Counted from the first letter of the stretch, positions 11,079-24,069 are shown. The stretch: DNA of 64,000 nt from Cryphonectria parasitica EP155 (GCF_011745365.1 NW_024468913.1:2232001-2296000); one strand, 5' to 3'. Notes: a model not told the origin generated them from the sequence alone. Numbers and translations are program-made.

Positions 11079-13573
11079 TCATGCCTCCTTTCCTGCAGTC
11101 TGCGCTATAGTGTCTTTGCCCCTTTCGCTTTTCTCAATTTTCCTGAGATCTTGCCACCCCATTCCCCAGAGGACGATTCCGCCGACAGAAGCCATAGCAG
11201 CAACCAGGTAAAAGACCTGATCGATACTGTTGGCATAAGCCACCAAGACTCCTGGCAGGTCAGCAGGTTGCACGATGGCCCGGAACCCCGTAGCCCCCGC
11301 CTGGATGATGGCATCCGCATCAGCGTGCGGTGACTCCCGGGGGAGCTGGGCCCTGAGACTGGCGTCAAAGAGGACGTTACACAGGGCCAGCGCTATGGCC
11401 GGACCTAGGGCCTGGGCAAATACTAGGAAGGCCATTGCCGTGGCGAGTTCTCGCTCGGACACGGCTGCCTGCACCGCAATGATGGCCTAGGCCACAAAAA
11501 CAAGCACAACGTCTCTCCTCGTCAGTATGAATGCGTACTTAGACCAGCATGACCCATGCAGGGAAATGTTGATCGATTTAAGGGAGGAGAGAGGAGGAAG
11601 GACAGACCAGTTGCATACTGGCACCTGTGCCGATTCCTGCCATGAGTTGGAACCCGATCCACATGCCGCTGGCTGTGCCAGGCTGCAGCAGTGAATATAA
11701 CCCACTGCTGACGGAGAGAAGAACGGTAGAGAAGATAGCAATGGGAATGACTAATCCAATTCTTGTCACTTTTAGAATGGATGATCAGCAAGAAGCAACC
11801 GCAATGTCGGATGAACCATTTACAGGGGGCTTACACAAGATGCCTGCTAGGACTGGCATGACAAGCTGCGGTAGTATGGTCGGCAGCAGGTACACCCCGC
11901 TCAGCATCGCCGTAGCATTATTGATAGCCTGGAAGTAGATTGGGAGAAAGTAGGCGCCCCCATACATGGCAGCGAAACGGGAAGCTTGGTAGAGACCTGC
12001 CGACCAAACTATCCTCCGTCCGACCAAGGAGCCTGGAAGTAAGGCTTCGTCTCCCTTATGACGGTTCCAAAAGAACCAGACAGTGAGGGTGGCACCGGAG
12101 CCGCAGAAGAGGCCAATCACCTGTGAGGAGCCCCATGGGTGCTCGTTCCCGCCGTACTGGAGTGCGAGGAGGAACTGTAACACTGCAGGGGCAAACAACG
12201 CAAAACCAATCAAGTCCAGATAGTGGTGTAGCTTCGGGAGGACGACCAAGGCCCTTGGCTTGGTCGTTTGCTCTGGTATTCTAAGCATACCAAGGCCAAG
12301 GGCCGCCACAGCTCCGATCGGAAGGTTGACGTAAAAGCCTAAATGCATGTAAATTTATTGTGTTAACCTTGTTGATTGACGAGGCGGCGGATATGAGGGA
12401 GGCCAACAAGACCCAGTTCACAAAGTACGAGAGAACGAACGAATATATTGTACTTACACCATCGCCATGTGCTGTACGAGGTGAAGACGCCTCCGAGAAG
12501 AGGCCCAACAACTAGGCCAAGAGAGTTTACTATTATTGTTTCATCCATCCCCAAGGTAAGCATGAACGTCCATTTAGCGTGTAAGCAGGTTTGCTCATTA
12601 CTAAGAAGGTAATTGCTCACAACCAATACTTAGACCAATGAGAGCTGTCGGCAAAAAGAAAGAAAAAATAATTGTCAGTTGTCAATCCTCGGGTTACCGT
12701 ACCCATCGTCCCCACAACGGGTGGGTTGCTGAACGTCAACGCTGGGACTCACCTGGGCGCCTCGCCATGGGAGCACAAGCGGATATAATGGTAATGGAAC
12801 CGTTGATGAGGCCTGCGGCCCCGATCCCAGCAACAGCACGGCCGACGATGAGCATGTTTGACGACACAGCGGCCCCGCACAACACCGAGCCCAGCTCAAA
12901 GACGCCGAAGAAAAACAGAAATGACCACTATGTACCCATACGGTCAGTAAACAATAGCAGGACAATACTGATAGCATGGTTTCCAAGAAATTATACACAA
13001 GTACGTACCTTCAGATTGAAGTGCGTATATATCTTTCCTGTGAGCGGCTGAGGGGCAGCGCTACGGCGGATCGAATTAGGCCGGCATTCTCCTCAAAACT
13101 ATATAGCCAGGTAGGCAAATGAAAGAGGAAAAATAAAATGAGAGGCGAGAAATAAGAAGAGAAAGGTAAAAACACACCTGCCGAGTTGATAAGCACTGGC
13201 ATACCAACCAACATCAGGCAGAGAGTTGAAGGTATCTGTGATGCGTGGGATAGCCTATGAAAGCGTCAACAGGTTTCGTCCTTGATGCATGGTTGGTCAT
13301 CAACAAAAACAATAATATATATGTATATAAAATGATATGTGCAGCTGAAGTTCCGCGGACACTTACCGTACTGATAATCATGGTGTCCACCAGCATCAAG
13401 AAACAAGCGAGAGATACGCTGCCTATAATGACTGCCAGTCTCACGCCCGTAACATACCCTTCTTCTGTATCATCTATAAGTACCACCGGGGAGCTTGTCG
13501 CGTTGTCATCGGCGCTGCTTTCTGGTGGTGTTGCCGGCTTCCTTGTCTCCGGGACTGTGGACATTGTCTCCAT
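11079..13573 (-). CDS. MFS drug/metabolite transporter, 14-TM (DHA2) type
   Basis: Nine exons join cleanly: 13573-13367, 13254-13178, 13060-13009, 12927-12753, 12644-12621, 12529-12458, 12338-11835, 11768-11608 and 11486-11079. They give 559 aa. The fifth is a micro-exon of only 24 nt. Recognisable blocks are LVDTMIIST then AIPRITD (TM1), [26 protein letters not shown] (loop motif), the antiporter motif [23 protein letters not shown] and a late [18 protein letters not shown]. This is the pattern of fungal 14-TM proton antiporters that export toxins, drugs or metabolites from the plasma membrane. The last donor (GTCTGT after MQL) is weak and is the least certain junction. The substrate is unknown. 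Confidence 0.8.
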
Positions 13574-14602
13574 GGGACCGAGGGTGGCGGTCTCCCTATC
13601 CTCATCTGGGCCATTGTCGTTACTGGGATGGAATTAGAATATAATGATACGACGGAATCTGCAGCCTCTGAGGTGCATAATACTCGCCTCATCTCTGCTG
13701 CGGGATCAATATGCATGCTCCTAAAATACGTCCGTGGGCACACACACATAGGGCACAGTTCCGCACACCAAACAGACGTTGTTGAGCGAGTATGTATGAG
13801 TCAGTTATTAAAGAAAAATGGAACAAAGAAGCCCCTATAGTCACGCTCTGATGGAGCAAGTGATTCGTATTGTCTGTCATGGGGAAGCGGCTCCAAGGTC
13901 GATGGGTCAGACTCCGAGTTATGTTGGCAACCTACACACCACTTCGCAACCCGACGCAATATGGATTGGACCGATGTACCATAGAACGGAGGTCATACTG
14001 GCCTTGCTCCATGCATGTATACCACTCTTGATAGACACACACCCCGTTCTTCAAGTTCTTGGGCTCACTTGGCTCTTCGGCCTTTCGCATTGTCACCGGC
14101 CAAAGAGGCAGGTCGACCGCGGACGATAGCACTTCAGGTGCTTACCATGATCTTGAAATGAACTCTCACAGACTTGGAAATGCCAAAATGAAGGATTCGG
14201 CTCAGTATCGAGACAATAGCTCACAGAGCCTTGTGACTGATGACTGGGCTGCAGTCAGAGATTCTGGCACAAAGTAGCCAAAGGGCCGGTAAGAATTGCA
14301 GAGTGATCAAGACCTCGGAACTTAGTCATAGCCAATGTATTCCTGTATGGCCTTTAGAACGGCAGTGGAGTAGGGAGGAGCAGAGCTTGGGTATCATACA
14401 TAGTTACAGCAGTATTTCAAATCGATCTGTGGTTGGCATTGCAGTGGTTCTGAGATTTTACTAAGCTTTCCCAGGGACAAGTGATGTTCAGACTTTATTA
14501 AATATGTGTAGGGAACTATTACCTAGCCATTTTACCCTCGATTTCAGTTCCAAGAGGGTGTCTCCTGTGAGACCGAGTCGCTGTGGGCATGCCGACAGGC
14601 AC
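13574..14602. other. Intergenic, nothing recognised
   Basis: This lies between the 5' end of the MFS gene and the 3' end of the CVNH gene. No domain-like frame was found on either strand. Confidence 0.45.
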
Positions 14603-15223
14603 TCAGCAGTTATCCATGGCAGCGGCAGTGTGGTCGAAGCACTGCAGGAAGCCGTTCGAGTCCTGGATGATTGTGCCCTCGTCTGATTACGCCACAATTG
14701 TTAGCGACTTCCCAAGATGAATCTATAATCAACTATCAAGTTATGGGTCTCCTCGACTTACTGAGATCGATCTCGACCTCGCCGTAGATCAGCTTTCCAT
14801 TGTCCTCGTAAGCAACACAGGTACAGTACTTGACCGTAGGGTCAGGAGAGTTGGTCGCGCCGCAATCTGTACAGTAGCGGCCGAAATTGCCACTGGTGTA
14901 GATGTCATTAGTAGGTGCTCATATGGACGATTTCTTGCTCTCTAAAGGGGTATAAAGTGATTTTCTTACCCGTTACTTCCGACAGCGATAGATGGATTAT
15001 CCACAGAGCTGCCCAGCTGGAGTCGGTAGCACAGGTTGAGATTGAGCTCGCTACACTGGGTGGCTGTGTTCTCTCGGTTCTGACACTTGGCAGTCAGAAA
15101 GATGGGCGAGCCAGCACCATCGAACTTCACCTCCAGGTCGGTGCAAGTGTGGTCGATGGCAGCAGTGGTGAGGTGCGCCAGCAAGCCACAGGCGAGGTAG
15201 GTTTGGGTGAGAATGTACTTCAT
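14603..15223 (-). CDS. Small secreted CVNH (cyanovirin-N homology) domain protein
   Basis: Exons 15223-14970, 14892-14762 and 14682-14603 encode 154 aa. Residues 1-22 (MKYILTQTYLACGLLAHLTT) form a signal peptide. The mature part has the CVNH layout: two copies of a beta unit with a conserved Leu-T-A-x-C start (IFLTAKCQN) and an L-x-L-N-x-C turn (SELNLNLC). It ends in a D-x-N-G-x-L-x-C-F stretch (IIQDSNGFLQCF). CVNH proteins are small, often carbohydrate-binding, fungal and fern lectins. The sugar-binding ability here is inference. The first intron leaves a split Gly codon and restores an NGGNFGRYC stretch. The even number of Cys residues suggests disulphides. Function could lie in cell-wall binding or interaction with other organisms. 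Confidence 0.72.
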
Positions 15224-15858
15224 CTTGACTTTGCTCGGGTTGTGTGTAGCTTTGGTGTCCACTACTTGGTTCTGAATTCGTTGATGTTCAAGCAATCTTT
15301 TCTGAGAAGGTTTTTGCAGAGAAACTTCCGCATATATATATAGAGGATATGAGCAGCAAAATTGCAGGAAGCATGTGACATTCGTTGTTGTGGCTGTCTC
15401 TATGCACTGACCAGCTGCCTTCACCAGATTCACATGGCAGGACAAATACTTCAAGGTCTGAAAGTCACAAGCCAATTGACTTAGTCCTTTCACATTTGTT
15501 AGTAATAAGTCAGGGAAATTAGAGTCATACATCAAAATGATATTCACACATAACACTGAGTTTATCTGAGACCTCATGCGTCTTCAATTGCTCATTACCT
15601 TATGATGAAGCACGTCTCCCTGTTGAAATATAGCACCATGAATAAAAAATGTACATGCTTTTGATCATGGTCAGCTCATTCTATCACTCCTTGATCGAGG
15701 GAAGTTGAGTCCATACTCTCAATAGAGTATCAGAATGATGTTTGCCCAGTATGTCACAGCAGCTCACCGATCTTCATTTTCGAAACTCAACCTCATGCAT
15801 GCCCTCGAGACCATTTACCTGTATGGACCTTGACATGATATGCTTGCCGTATCATTCA
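15224..15858. other. Intergenic, nothing recognised
   Basis: This is AT-rich upstream DNA of the CVNH gene and the 3' flank of the next MFS gene. A TATA-like run, ATATATATATAG, at about 15332-15343 lies about 110 bp upstream of the CVNH start codon. Confidence 0.4.
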
Positions 15859-17823
15859 TCACACGGCAGTGACTTCAGTGGCATTTTGCTGCCGACCTGC
15901 TCTCCATTCCATCAAAATCTTCCTTCGCGCCTCCTCTCCAGCCAATCCCATCTTGACCTCCACATGGGTCGTCTCAAGATCGTTATGGCGGATGAGCAGG
16001 CCAAACAAAATTCCCACGGCAGCGAAACACACCGCAACAACCCAGATGTTCCTGATAGCCATCCAATACACCTGGCGCACGATGCTTCTCTGCGAGCTAC
16101 TCAGGGTCCCAATCTTCAGGACGTTGGCTTGCGCGCTCGCGCCGGAGAAGAGCTGGGCGGTCGACGCCCCCAGCAGCTTGACGAGCGTTCCCTGCTGGGC
16201 GTCCATCTTGTTTGCAAAGGTGGCCGAGCCGATGACGACCCCAATGGCGTTCGCAACTGCTCGGACGAGGAAGAAGGAGGACGTTGCCGTGGCATTATCC
16301 TGGGCGGAGAGGTTGCCCTGCAGTGCAATCAGGGGAGGCTGGAAAAGACACCCGATACCGAGGCCGGTGATGAGCTGGTAGATGATAATCTTGGGCCACA
16401 TTCTTGAGTCAGGGAGGTTATAGAACAGCCCAAGGCCAAGTATCATAACAGAGAAGCCGAAATAAATGCAATCGAGGTAGCGGCCTTTCTTCTTAACGTA
16501 GTTGTTGGCAGCCACCTGGCCCGTAGACATGGTTAAGGCGAATGGCAGTATGAGTACACCGGAGAGGAGCGGTGAGGCACCGAGGACGGACTGGCAGTAG
16601 AGTGGCAAGAAATAAGTATTTTCTGTCACAACCGCGCCATGAACGAGGCCAATAACGAGGATGGCCAGGTTGTGCACGTTGGCGTACAGGTGGGCCGGGA
16701 CGATAGGGTTCCGAGCAAAGTGCCACTCGATGGTAATAAATGCTGCGAGGACGGCTAAGCCAAAGACCAACAAGCAGATGACGGTCGCTGACGACCAAGG
16801 GTGGCTGGTTCCGCCGAACTCGAGTCCTAAAAGGAACATTAAAAGGCCCCCGACGAGCGTGATGGTGCCAGCCCAGTCGATGGCCTTGAGGCCGGAGATC
16901 ATCGGGGTGTGTGGAGTCTCCAACTTCAGCATATAAGCAATCACAATGAAAGTCGCTCCAGAGATGGGGACTGACGGTGGTTCAAGTCAGTCATGGAGTC
17001 CAAAGGGGAGAATTGTCTAGTCCATATTAAGCAATTCAAGATAGACTCACGATTGATATAGAAACACCACCTCCATGATGCGCCTTCAGTCAAACCACCA
17101 CCTATCAGTGGCCCGAGTGTGTTTGCAATACTCCAAACAACACCCGTGATGGCATAGTATTTGCCCCGTTCCCTTGTAGTAAGCCATGTCAGCCTCAACC
17201 CGTGTTTGACAGTGTGTAACTACTACATTCAGGTGCTGACTCACCTTGGAGAGAAGAGGTCTCCAACAACGATGTTGACCAAAGAAACAATACCTCCAGC
17301 GGGCACACCCTGTGTTACTCTGCCGATCAAAAGCATCGGGAGACTCACGGCAGTTGCGCATAACGTACTGCCCAAAAAGAAAATGGCGACGGCAACGAGA
17401 AGAATAGACTTTCGACCCCAAATATCACTCAATTTGGCCCAAATCGGAGCTACAACAGCCCCTGACAACATGAAGGCTGAGCCCACCCAGGTAAAGGCTG
17501 ATGTGGATTGGAAGTGGTCTGCAATTGTTGGTAGCGCTGTGGTCACAATGGTTATATCGAGGGCAGCCAGGAAAACGGCCATCTATCAAGACAAATTTTA
17601 GGGTTTTTCGCAAGGATGAGAGTGCAGGGAAACTTACGCAAAGTGTGGTTATCATAATAACCATCTCAAGACGTGACCGATCTTTCCTAGCTTCATTTTG
17701 CTCACTCATGTTGGGATCATCACTGCCAGCCACGAGTTCGAGCGCGTTGGGGCCAGGTTCAGCATAGGTTAAGGCTGCCAGGGTCGGAGGATTTTCGGAC
17801 GAATTATTCGACATCGAGCCCAT
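15859..17823 (-). CDS. MFS transporter, 14-TM (DHA2/toxin efflux) type
   Basis: Four exons (17823-17638, 17582-17245, 17172-17051 and 16970-15859) give 585 aa. The cytosolic N-terminus of about 55 residues is followed by FLAALDITIVTTALPTI (TM1), FTWVGSAFMLSGA, AKLSDIWGRKSILL (loop 2-3 motif), GRVTQGVPAGGIVSLV, NTLGPLIGGGLTEGASWRW (motif C) and CFYINLPISG. The C-terminal half has FLPLYCQSVLGASPLLSG and GLGIGCLFQPPLIALQ. These are standard marks of fungal 14-TM efflux carriers (Azr1/Sge1/aflatoxin-pump relatives). The protein has no obvious biosynthetic partner nearby, so a general detoxification role is the safest reading. Confidence 0.85.
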
Positions 17824-19070
17824 AATGGCTATTCAGGAATTGTTCGTTTGGTGCAGGCTTGACGACACTGGTCTGGAGATTGACTTTGTGGCACATGGGT
17901 ACAACCTCCTCATATAGGGTAAAAGTTTTTGTGGAGGGGCCAGAATGGGGTTCGTAAGTCGAAATGGCGCAACCCACCCATGATTGCTTGCGAGTCTCAC
18001 AGCCGGTTACCGCAGCGGGCCCACGGCATCTGCCATGGGGTTGTCGGTAACCTATGCAGCGGTATGCGGCGGTCGGATAAATCTGTCATCCTCGGAGTGG
18101 ATGTGGACTTGGTTCCACAACGGTGTCGCGCTCTTTGGCAGTAAGCATGGTCACATTTGTTATGCCCTAGACATCCATACCACTCTGATCATTTATAATG
18201 CGAAGCGTGATACTGTCTCGCGATTTGCTGCACTTCGGTTCCGCTCCTCATTAACCTTGGCTTTATGTTCGAGTTGCGACGGTAGTCTTGCGTCTTGACT
18301 TCTTCTTTCTGTTGGACATCAACTTCGAAAAGTACGGGTTATATGAATACTTAACTAGTTACCCAACTGCTCTGACGCACTAGAATCAACGACCCGGCCT
18401 GTGTATTGGGTTTACCTTTTTGGAACTCATGCAAGGGCCGTGTTACTCGGCCCTGCAATGATAGCTATGATAGATTTCACTACTGTGTCACTCCAATGAC
18501 TCGACGAGGTTGCCCTGATGGCGACAGATTATAGCGCGTGCTTATTTACAGGATGACTGGTAGGTAGCCTGCGTGGGTTCAGGTTGGACAGTGACCGTCG
18601 GGCAAAGGGGCAACTCTATGCTTCATATGCTGAAGACAGCCATTAGCACCGCCCACTGTAGCAAGCGATAACCTAGTGCTGGTGGAACAAGTAGCTGAAG
18701 CACCTGCTGGTGGAGATAATCAGCTGGCTGGAGCCGAGCTGACAGAAAGGTTGCATATCAGCCTGTTGGAAGCAGCATGTCTTGCGAGAACCCATGCCTG
18801 ATTCGTCGATTTAACGTGTAGGATCTTACGTCGCATAAGATTGAATAAGATGAGGCAAAAGAATACGTTGAAAACTGTCCGTATGCTGCATAAGCATAGT
18901 AGCCATAGCTCGGTGCTCGGACATCATCACTTCCACTGTAAGCACTTACAGCAGACGTATCAGAATAGGTAAATTAATCGTTATCCTAAATAAGTTTCAT
19001 ATCTGTCTCTGTTTTGCAACAAGCTGAAGCAGCTGCAACATCCACTCAACCTGGGAGCAGCAATCACACC
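17824..19070. other. Intergenic, nothing recognised
   Basis: This 1.25-kb divergent upstream region shows no domain-like frame. Short frames of 71 and 104 codons on the plus strand overlap in different phases and look random. Confidence 0.45.
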
Positions 19071-20047
19071 ATGACCACCAAGCCGTCAAACGCCCCATGG
19101 GCCGATGAGCCCTTTCACCTCATTACGCTGCCGTCTAAGCGACCTGAGCTCGTAGTATGTACTGTACGAGAAATATGTGAGCTGAGATGAAACAATAGCT
19201 AATCATCGGCTACCATCCCAGGATGAGAAGCACGCATATATACATGCATCATCTGAGATGGTCCATGTGCACAATGTGGTCATCCGCGGCCTGAATACCA
19301 TCCTGCAGCAAGCACCATACGTCAAGACAAGCACCGACACTGCTTACAGCCAGAAGGATGTCCAGGATCTACTCTTCTACATCACGTCCTGGGTCAAGAT
19401 GGTCGAACACCACCACGACGTCGAAGAGTCCTTCATCTTCCCCGAGATTGAGAAACTCGCCGACAGGCCTGGTCTGATGGACGACCCCAAACACCAACAC
19501 GAGCTGTTCCACGGCGGCATGGTACGGTTGCTTGAATATACACAGTCAACACGGCCGCAGGATTACCGGTGGGCTGGGTCCGGCGGTATGAAGGAGATTG
19601 TGGACTCGTTCAGCAAGGAACTGACGGATCATTTGTATGCGGAAATAGAGGTCTTTTTATCTTTGAAAGACCTAGATAGTGCTAGGTTGAGGAAGATCTG
19701 GGATGATGGTGAGGCGATTGCCAAAAAGAGCACCACTCTGAGCAACCTGGTAAGAAGAGCTTCCCCCCCCCCCCCCTTCCGAACCTGGCGACGAAGAAAG
19801 AGCAGGAGAATGGCCCCAATGTACGTGCCGCATCACTAACGTGGAACAGGCCAATGTCTTCCCCTGCGTACTTGGATGCGCCGACAAGACTTACGAGGGT
19901 GGAAATAACTTCCCTCCTCTTCCTTCGTTTCTGCCTTATCTCTTCAAGTATGGCTTTGCTGCTGGCAATGGCGCGTGGCGTTTTAACCCTTGCGATTTCT
20001 GGGGCCAACCTCGACCGCTGGCCTTTGGACCAGGCCAACAGGGTTGA
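19071..20047 (+). CDS. Hemerythrin (HHE cation-binding) domain protein
   Basis: Exons 19071-19154, 19222-19749 and 19850-20047 give 269 aa. The four-helix hemerythrin fold is marked by MVHVHNVVIRGLN (first His helix), MVEHHHDVEESFIFPEIE (the HHxxxE di-iron ligands), HQHELFHGG and a DHLYAEIEVF helix. The C-terminal exon (GNGAWRFNPCDFWGQPRPLAF) continues in frame and is a segment typical of fungal members. Such proteins bind non-haem di-iron and may sense or store oxygen or iron, or buffer nitric oxide. No role has been established for this fungal group. The second intron (100 nt) holds a run of 14 C (19763-19776) just after its donor. The first intron begins GTATGT. Confidence 0.8.
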
Positions 20048-20164
20048 AGGCAGGAAAGAGGTGTGGAAGTAATCTGAATACTTATTATGCGCAGGATACT
20101 GTGAAGGAAGGTGCTCGGCCGTAGACGTGAAATGATAGAATTAATACATGGCTCTGAGAACAAC

Positions 20165-21632
20165 TCAAACTTCAAAATCCAGTACAACAACGTCCCGCTT
20201 GCCGTCGGGTCCGCCAGCATCTTTCCTGATGAACAGCGACAGAACTTTATCCGTGGCTAGCCTAGGATTGTCGATAAGCGGCTCGCCTGTGAGTCCTTTC
20301 CCGACCCAGACTTTTTGGTAGCTTCCATAAGAGTCGCTTTTCAGCGCTCGGAGGATCGTCACGGTGGGGATTGTCGTCTCTGGCAGAATGAGAAGCAGGT
20401 CATTGTCTCTGGTGATGCCTAGCCTGCCTCGTCGTGGTCCATCAATGGGTCGGATAGCTCTCGAGGTCCATTGCCCTTTTTGTCAAATCCAAGTCAGCCA
20501 CGGCATGATCTCGCGAGCCGCACATGACATGAAAAAGCCAGAGAGAATTACGTACCTGTCGGAGAACGGTAGTAATGTTTCCAAATATGAGTCCCCTCCA
20601 ATATCTCCCTGTTCAAGACATGCACGCCCCCGTCGTAATCAACCACCTGCGACTCTTGGTTCATCAGCCCGCTCCCCTTGGGGATCTCAAAGGCCACGAT
20701 ACCCTCCGCGTCGTTCTTGATAGTCTGGCCTTGCTTCAGGTCTGCAATAACATCCCCCTTCCCATTTCGCCAGGTGTAACCCAAGTCCTCAGAGTAGGCA
20801 TAGCAGATGTTGTGATTATTCTCGGCCCCGTTTGGCCCGGCCTGCTGCTTGTGCTTCGTGTCGGCCAGGTCATCCCATCCTTCGTACCAGACGAAACCGC
20901 GGTACACCCATGTGACGTGCAGCTTGCCGTCTCGAAAGTCCCAGCCGTGCACGTACGGGTTACTGTCGACACCCGTCAGCGGTGTGCCGACAAATTCCCA
21001 GAATCCCTTGTCCGAGCGGTACAGGTAGAGGTGGTCGGAGCCGAGTCCGGCTTTGCCGTCGCGGAGGGACATGAACAGTACGCCTGGACCTAGGTTGCCG
21101 AGGCGTGGGTATGTCACATAGCTGAAGTGTTTGTGGCTGCTGGGGAGGCCTGGAAGGTAGTCCAACGTCGGCATGAAGAGAGAGGCATTCCATTCGTAAG
21201 CTGTAGGGTTTTGGGCCAGTCCTCGGACTGAGTGTCGATATCGGAGACTTTGATTTGGTTAGAATGGCAGAGGACGAGGCGTATAAATACGCTCTTAGGC
21301 TCTGCTTACACATCACAATGATGGTCATATGAGAGATGAATAGTCCCATCCTCATGACATATGCCTATCTGTACTGTGTTGTGGCCGTCGTCCGTCTTTT
21401 GCGGGTAATCCTCAAACACAATGGATTCCCACGGCCCATCGGGTAGACATCTTCTAGAAAGATGAATAAAGAGTGGCTCAGGCGTCTCTGGTCCTGTACT
21501 GCTGTAGAACACAGCATACTGCCAGCCATTGAAGGAAGTAAGGGCATCCTGCTGAAATGCATAACCATTTATGGCATGTGTCCGATGTGCTGGATCTGGG
21601 CCCAGGATCGTAACGGTAGGCTCGTTTAGCAT
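20165..21632 (-). CDS. BNR_4 repeat beta-propeller protein (polysaccharide-active type)
   Basis: Exons 21632-21310, 21247-20556 and 20475-20165 encode 441 aa with no signal peptide. The sequence matches the BNR repeat-containing family member group (BNR_4), which forms a seven-bladed propeller: SYDHHCDVLRYRHS early on, then FSYVTYPRLG, LYLYRSDKGFWEFVG, HVTWVYRGF, CYAYSEDLGYTW (a sialidase-like Asp box) and NQESQVVDYDGGVHV. Bacterial relatives include polysaccharide lyases and other glycan-active enzymes. The fungal activity is unknown. The first intron donor (GTAAGC, after GATGT) was chosen because it alone rebuilds the conserved HHCD-x-L-x-YR block. Enzyme class is inference. Confidence 0.75.
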
Positions 21633-22956
21633 GGTGTCTGCCTCTGTGCTTGGTAATTAGATGCTGGTAGTCGAGGATGCAGTACAGGCTGAAAAAACTT
21701 CCGAAAGGAGTGTGCAAGGAACACTTCGCATCACCTTTTAGATTGCAGGGGTCTTATGATTGATCCGAGGACGAGAGCCTCATGTGTTGTCTGTGAAGGT
21801 GCCTTTCCTACGGGTTAAGCTGCGGGGGGCCGAGAGAAGTTGCAAGGCGCTGTTTTCATTCGTGGAGAAACCGATGGCTAGCCTGAGTACCGTTCTTCAG
21901 TTCTTCTTGTTCATCCGCCATCATATACTGATATTGTCCATGAGCACAAGCGTCCTACAATGATTATTATAGCTGCACAACTTTAAGATGACCAGTATTT
22001 ACTCGATATACTAAGCGATCTTTCAAGAAAACGCCTTGGGGCTGTAGAGTGAGGAGCAAATCATCAAACGCATCCCCGGCAGGCCCAGGAAAAAGGAGTG
22101 GGAACACACTCGGTCCGCAACGGCCCGATGAATCGTCAAAGGAGCGAGCTGTTGACAGGACGAAGCAGTTCAAGTACAATATGACAAATAGTAGTAAGAA
22201 AAGGTGCGTAGGGTCTTTGGGTCGTGTGTTTCCCGCTGCCAAGCTTCCCCGCAGAACAATCGGCCTGTTATTTCAGTAGCTAATGGGGAAATTCCTCCGC
22301 TTCACCAGATTCGATCCAAGGGTCCAGGGGTCAAAAACTAGACTCATCGAACCTTTGGAAGGGGTCGGTTCGCCTAATCAAATTCGTAACTCAAGGAGAG
22401 AGGCTATATTGAGAGTTGCGCTACAGAGGGAAGAGACGAAGGAAGGAAGGCCAGCCAGGTGGCCGAGGCTACCAGGTGAGCACACGACAGTGAGTCAGTG
22501 GCCCTCGCACAGAAAATGTTGGGAGCAACATTCGTATAGTAGGGTCTTAAAGCAGCAGAACCGCACGAGTATCTAGACGACGTCTCAACCTCATGTCTCT
22601 TGAAATGAAGGGCTTGAAGTCTATGACATAAGGCTGACAAAACAGACATTTCGCAATTTAGGGTTCTGATATGCTGGGACCAGGAGGGGCTGCAAATCAA
22701 GCCCTCAAGTAAACTCGGCCTGCTATGTGCGTCTGCAGTCTCATCACACCCTACCAAAGACTAAAGTACAGCCGTGCCCATCACCATACACGATGCAGGC
22801 GATCCAAAGCAGCATTCAGGACGCTCAACGCCGTCGTGGTTCCAGGGTCTTCGCACCAAGACGCGCAACAACCAAGTCCATCTCGGGAAAGTTCATGCAG
22901 ATGGTGGCGCTTGCAGGTGTAGTTGAGGTTGGCATCGTGGGGACGAAGCCATTTCG
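21633..22956. other. Intergenic, nothing recognised
   Basis: This is 1.3 kb of divergent upstream DNA. Frames of 65-117 codons are present on both strands without recognisable motifs. It probably includes the lost 5' end and promoter of the dead sugar transporter. Confidence 0.4.
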
Positions 22957-23801
22957 GTGCAAGCCGCTAGCATGCCAGGCTTCCTGCCTCCGTTTAAGGA
23001 ATGGATGAAGTCTTCTCTTGTTTGCGGCGCACGGGACTCTTCGGTGATCGGAGGCGTGATCACGCTTACGCTTTTCATCGACGCCTACCACCTCGGTACG
23101 CCAAACTCTCTTGTGGAGCAGAACCTCTCGGCCAATATCATATCCACCTTGCAGGCTGTCTGCTTTGTCGGCGCCCTCGCTGCCTCGCCGCTCACGGACC
23201 GCTGCGGTCGCAAGTGGTTGCTGGTTGCCAGCACCATTCTGATCATAATCGGCGTCATCCTACAGGCTGCGGCGTCAGGGAGTCTAGCAACCATGTACGT
23301 TGGCCGCTTCATTGGCGGCATGGGTGTCGGGGCCGCGAGTGCAATCAACCCTCTGGTCGCAATGTAAGTTTCTTTCCCGCCACTGTCTTTTTTTTTTTTT
23401 TTTTTTTTTGTTCATCGAAGTGGAGCAGGATCTGACGATAGAACACGGGTTCTTCCAGTTTGAATGGGGTCCGGCTTGCTGGATTTACGCTTCCGAGATT
23501 CCCACCGCCCGGCTCAGATCGATGAATCTCTCGTACGCTGCTGCAACCCAATGATTGTTCAACTTCGTTGTAAGCACGGCCGTGCCCACAATGCTGAAAA
23601 CCGTGGGTGCTCATGGCTATGGGTGGGTTTCATTAGCATTGTCAAATTGTTGAAACATCCGCTGATATCAAGCAAAGAACGTACTTCGTATTCGGAAGCT
23701 TTTGCTTCACCGCGTTCTTCTTCGTTTGGTTCCTGGTCCCGGAAACGAAAGGTCTGTCTCTCGAGGCCATGGAAAAGCTGTTTGGATGTCACGGAATATG
23801 A
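22957..23801 (+). pseudogene. Sugar/quinate-type MFS transporter, internally deleted
   Basis: Two separated parts of one sugar-porter family protein remain. 22957-23364 covers TM1 to about TM4 ([40 protein letters not shown]). 23459-23801 covers about TM10 to the end ([34 protein letters not shown]). Roughly 200 codons between them, including the PESPRWL region and the large central loop, are gone. In their place stands a stretch of under 100 bp containing 22 T (23388-23409). A TGA at 23552-23554 also replaces the Trp expected after YAAATQ. The TM1 Gly-Tyr-Asp motif is altered (CGARDS). The gene is dead. Confidence 0.75.
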
Positions 23802-24069
23802 CAAACCCGACCTGGTCGCAGAGCCTGAGTGGTGGAGGCCAAGAAGCAAGTAGAAGCAGCAGAGATTGAGGTCCGTTAGGGCCGTCAGAGAAACGGTGTG
23901 CAGATGCCAGCAGGGCAGTCCAACTTCAATTTTGTCAGGCTCAGCCGTGCCATGAGACCACTTAACGAGTGTCCAGGAACCACCTCGAAGAGGTAGCCTT
24001 GGTGACTCAAAGTATCTGCTTCGAATGAGCATGAGTAGCTCGAGTGATTCTTATCGGAAAACCGCGGTA

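Noticed and set aside
11079..17823. Secondary-metabolite gene cluster around the two MFS transporters
   Set aside because: No polyketide synthase, peptide synthetase, terpene cyclase or pathway regulator is present.
22280..22360. tRNA-like B-box sequence (GATTCGATCC)
   Set aside because: No matching A-box or cloverleaf could be folded around it.
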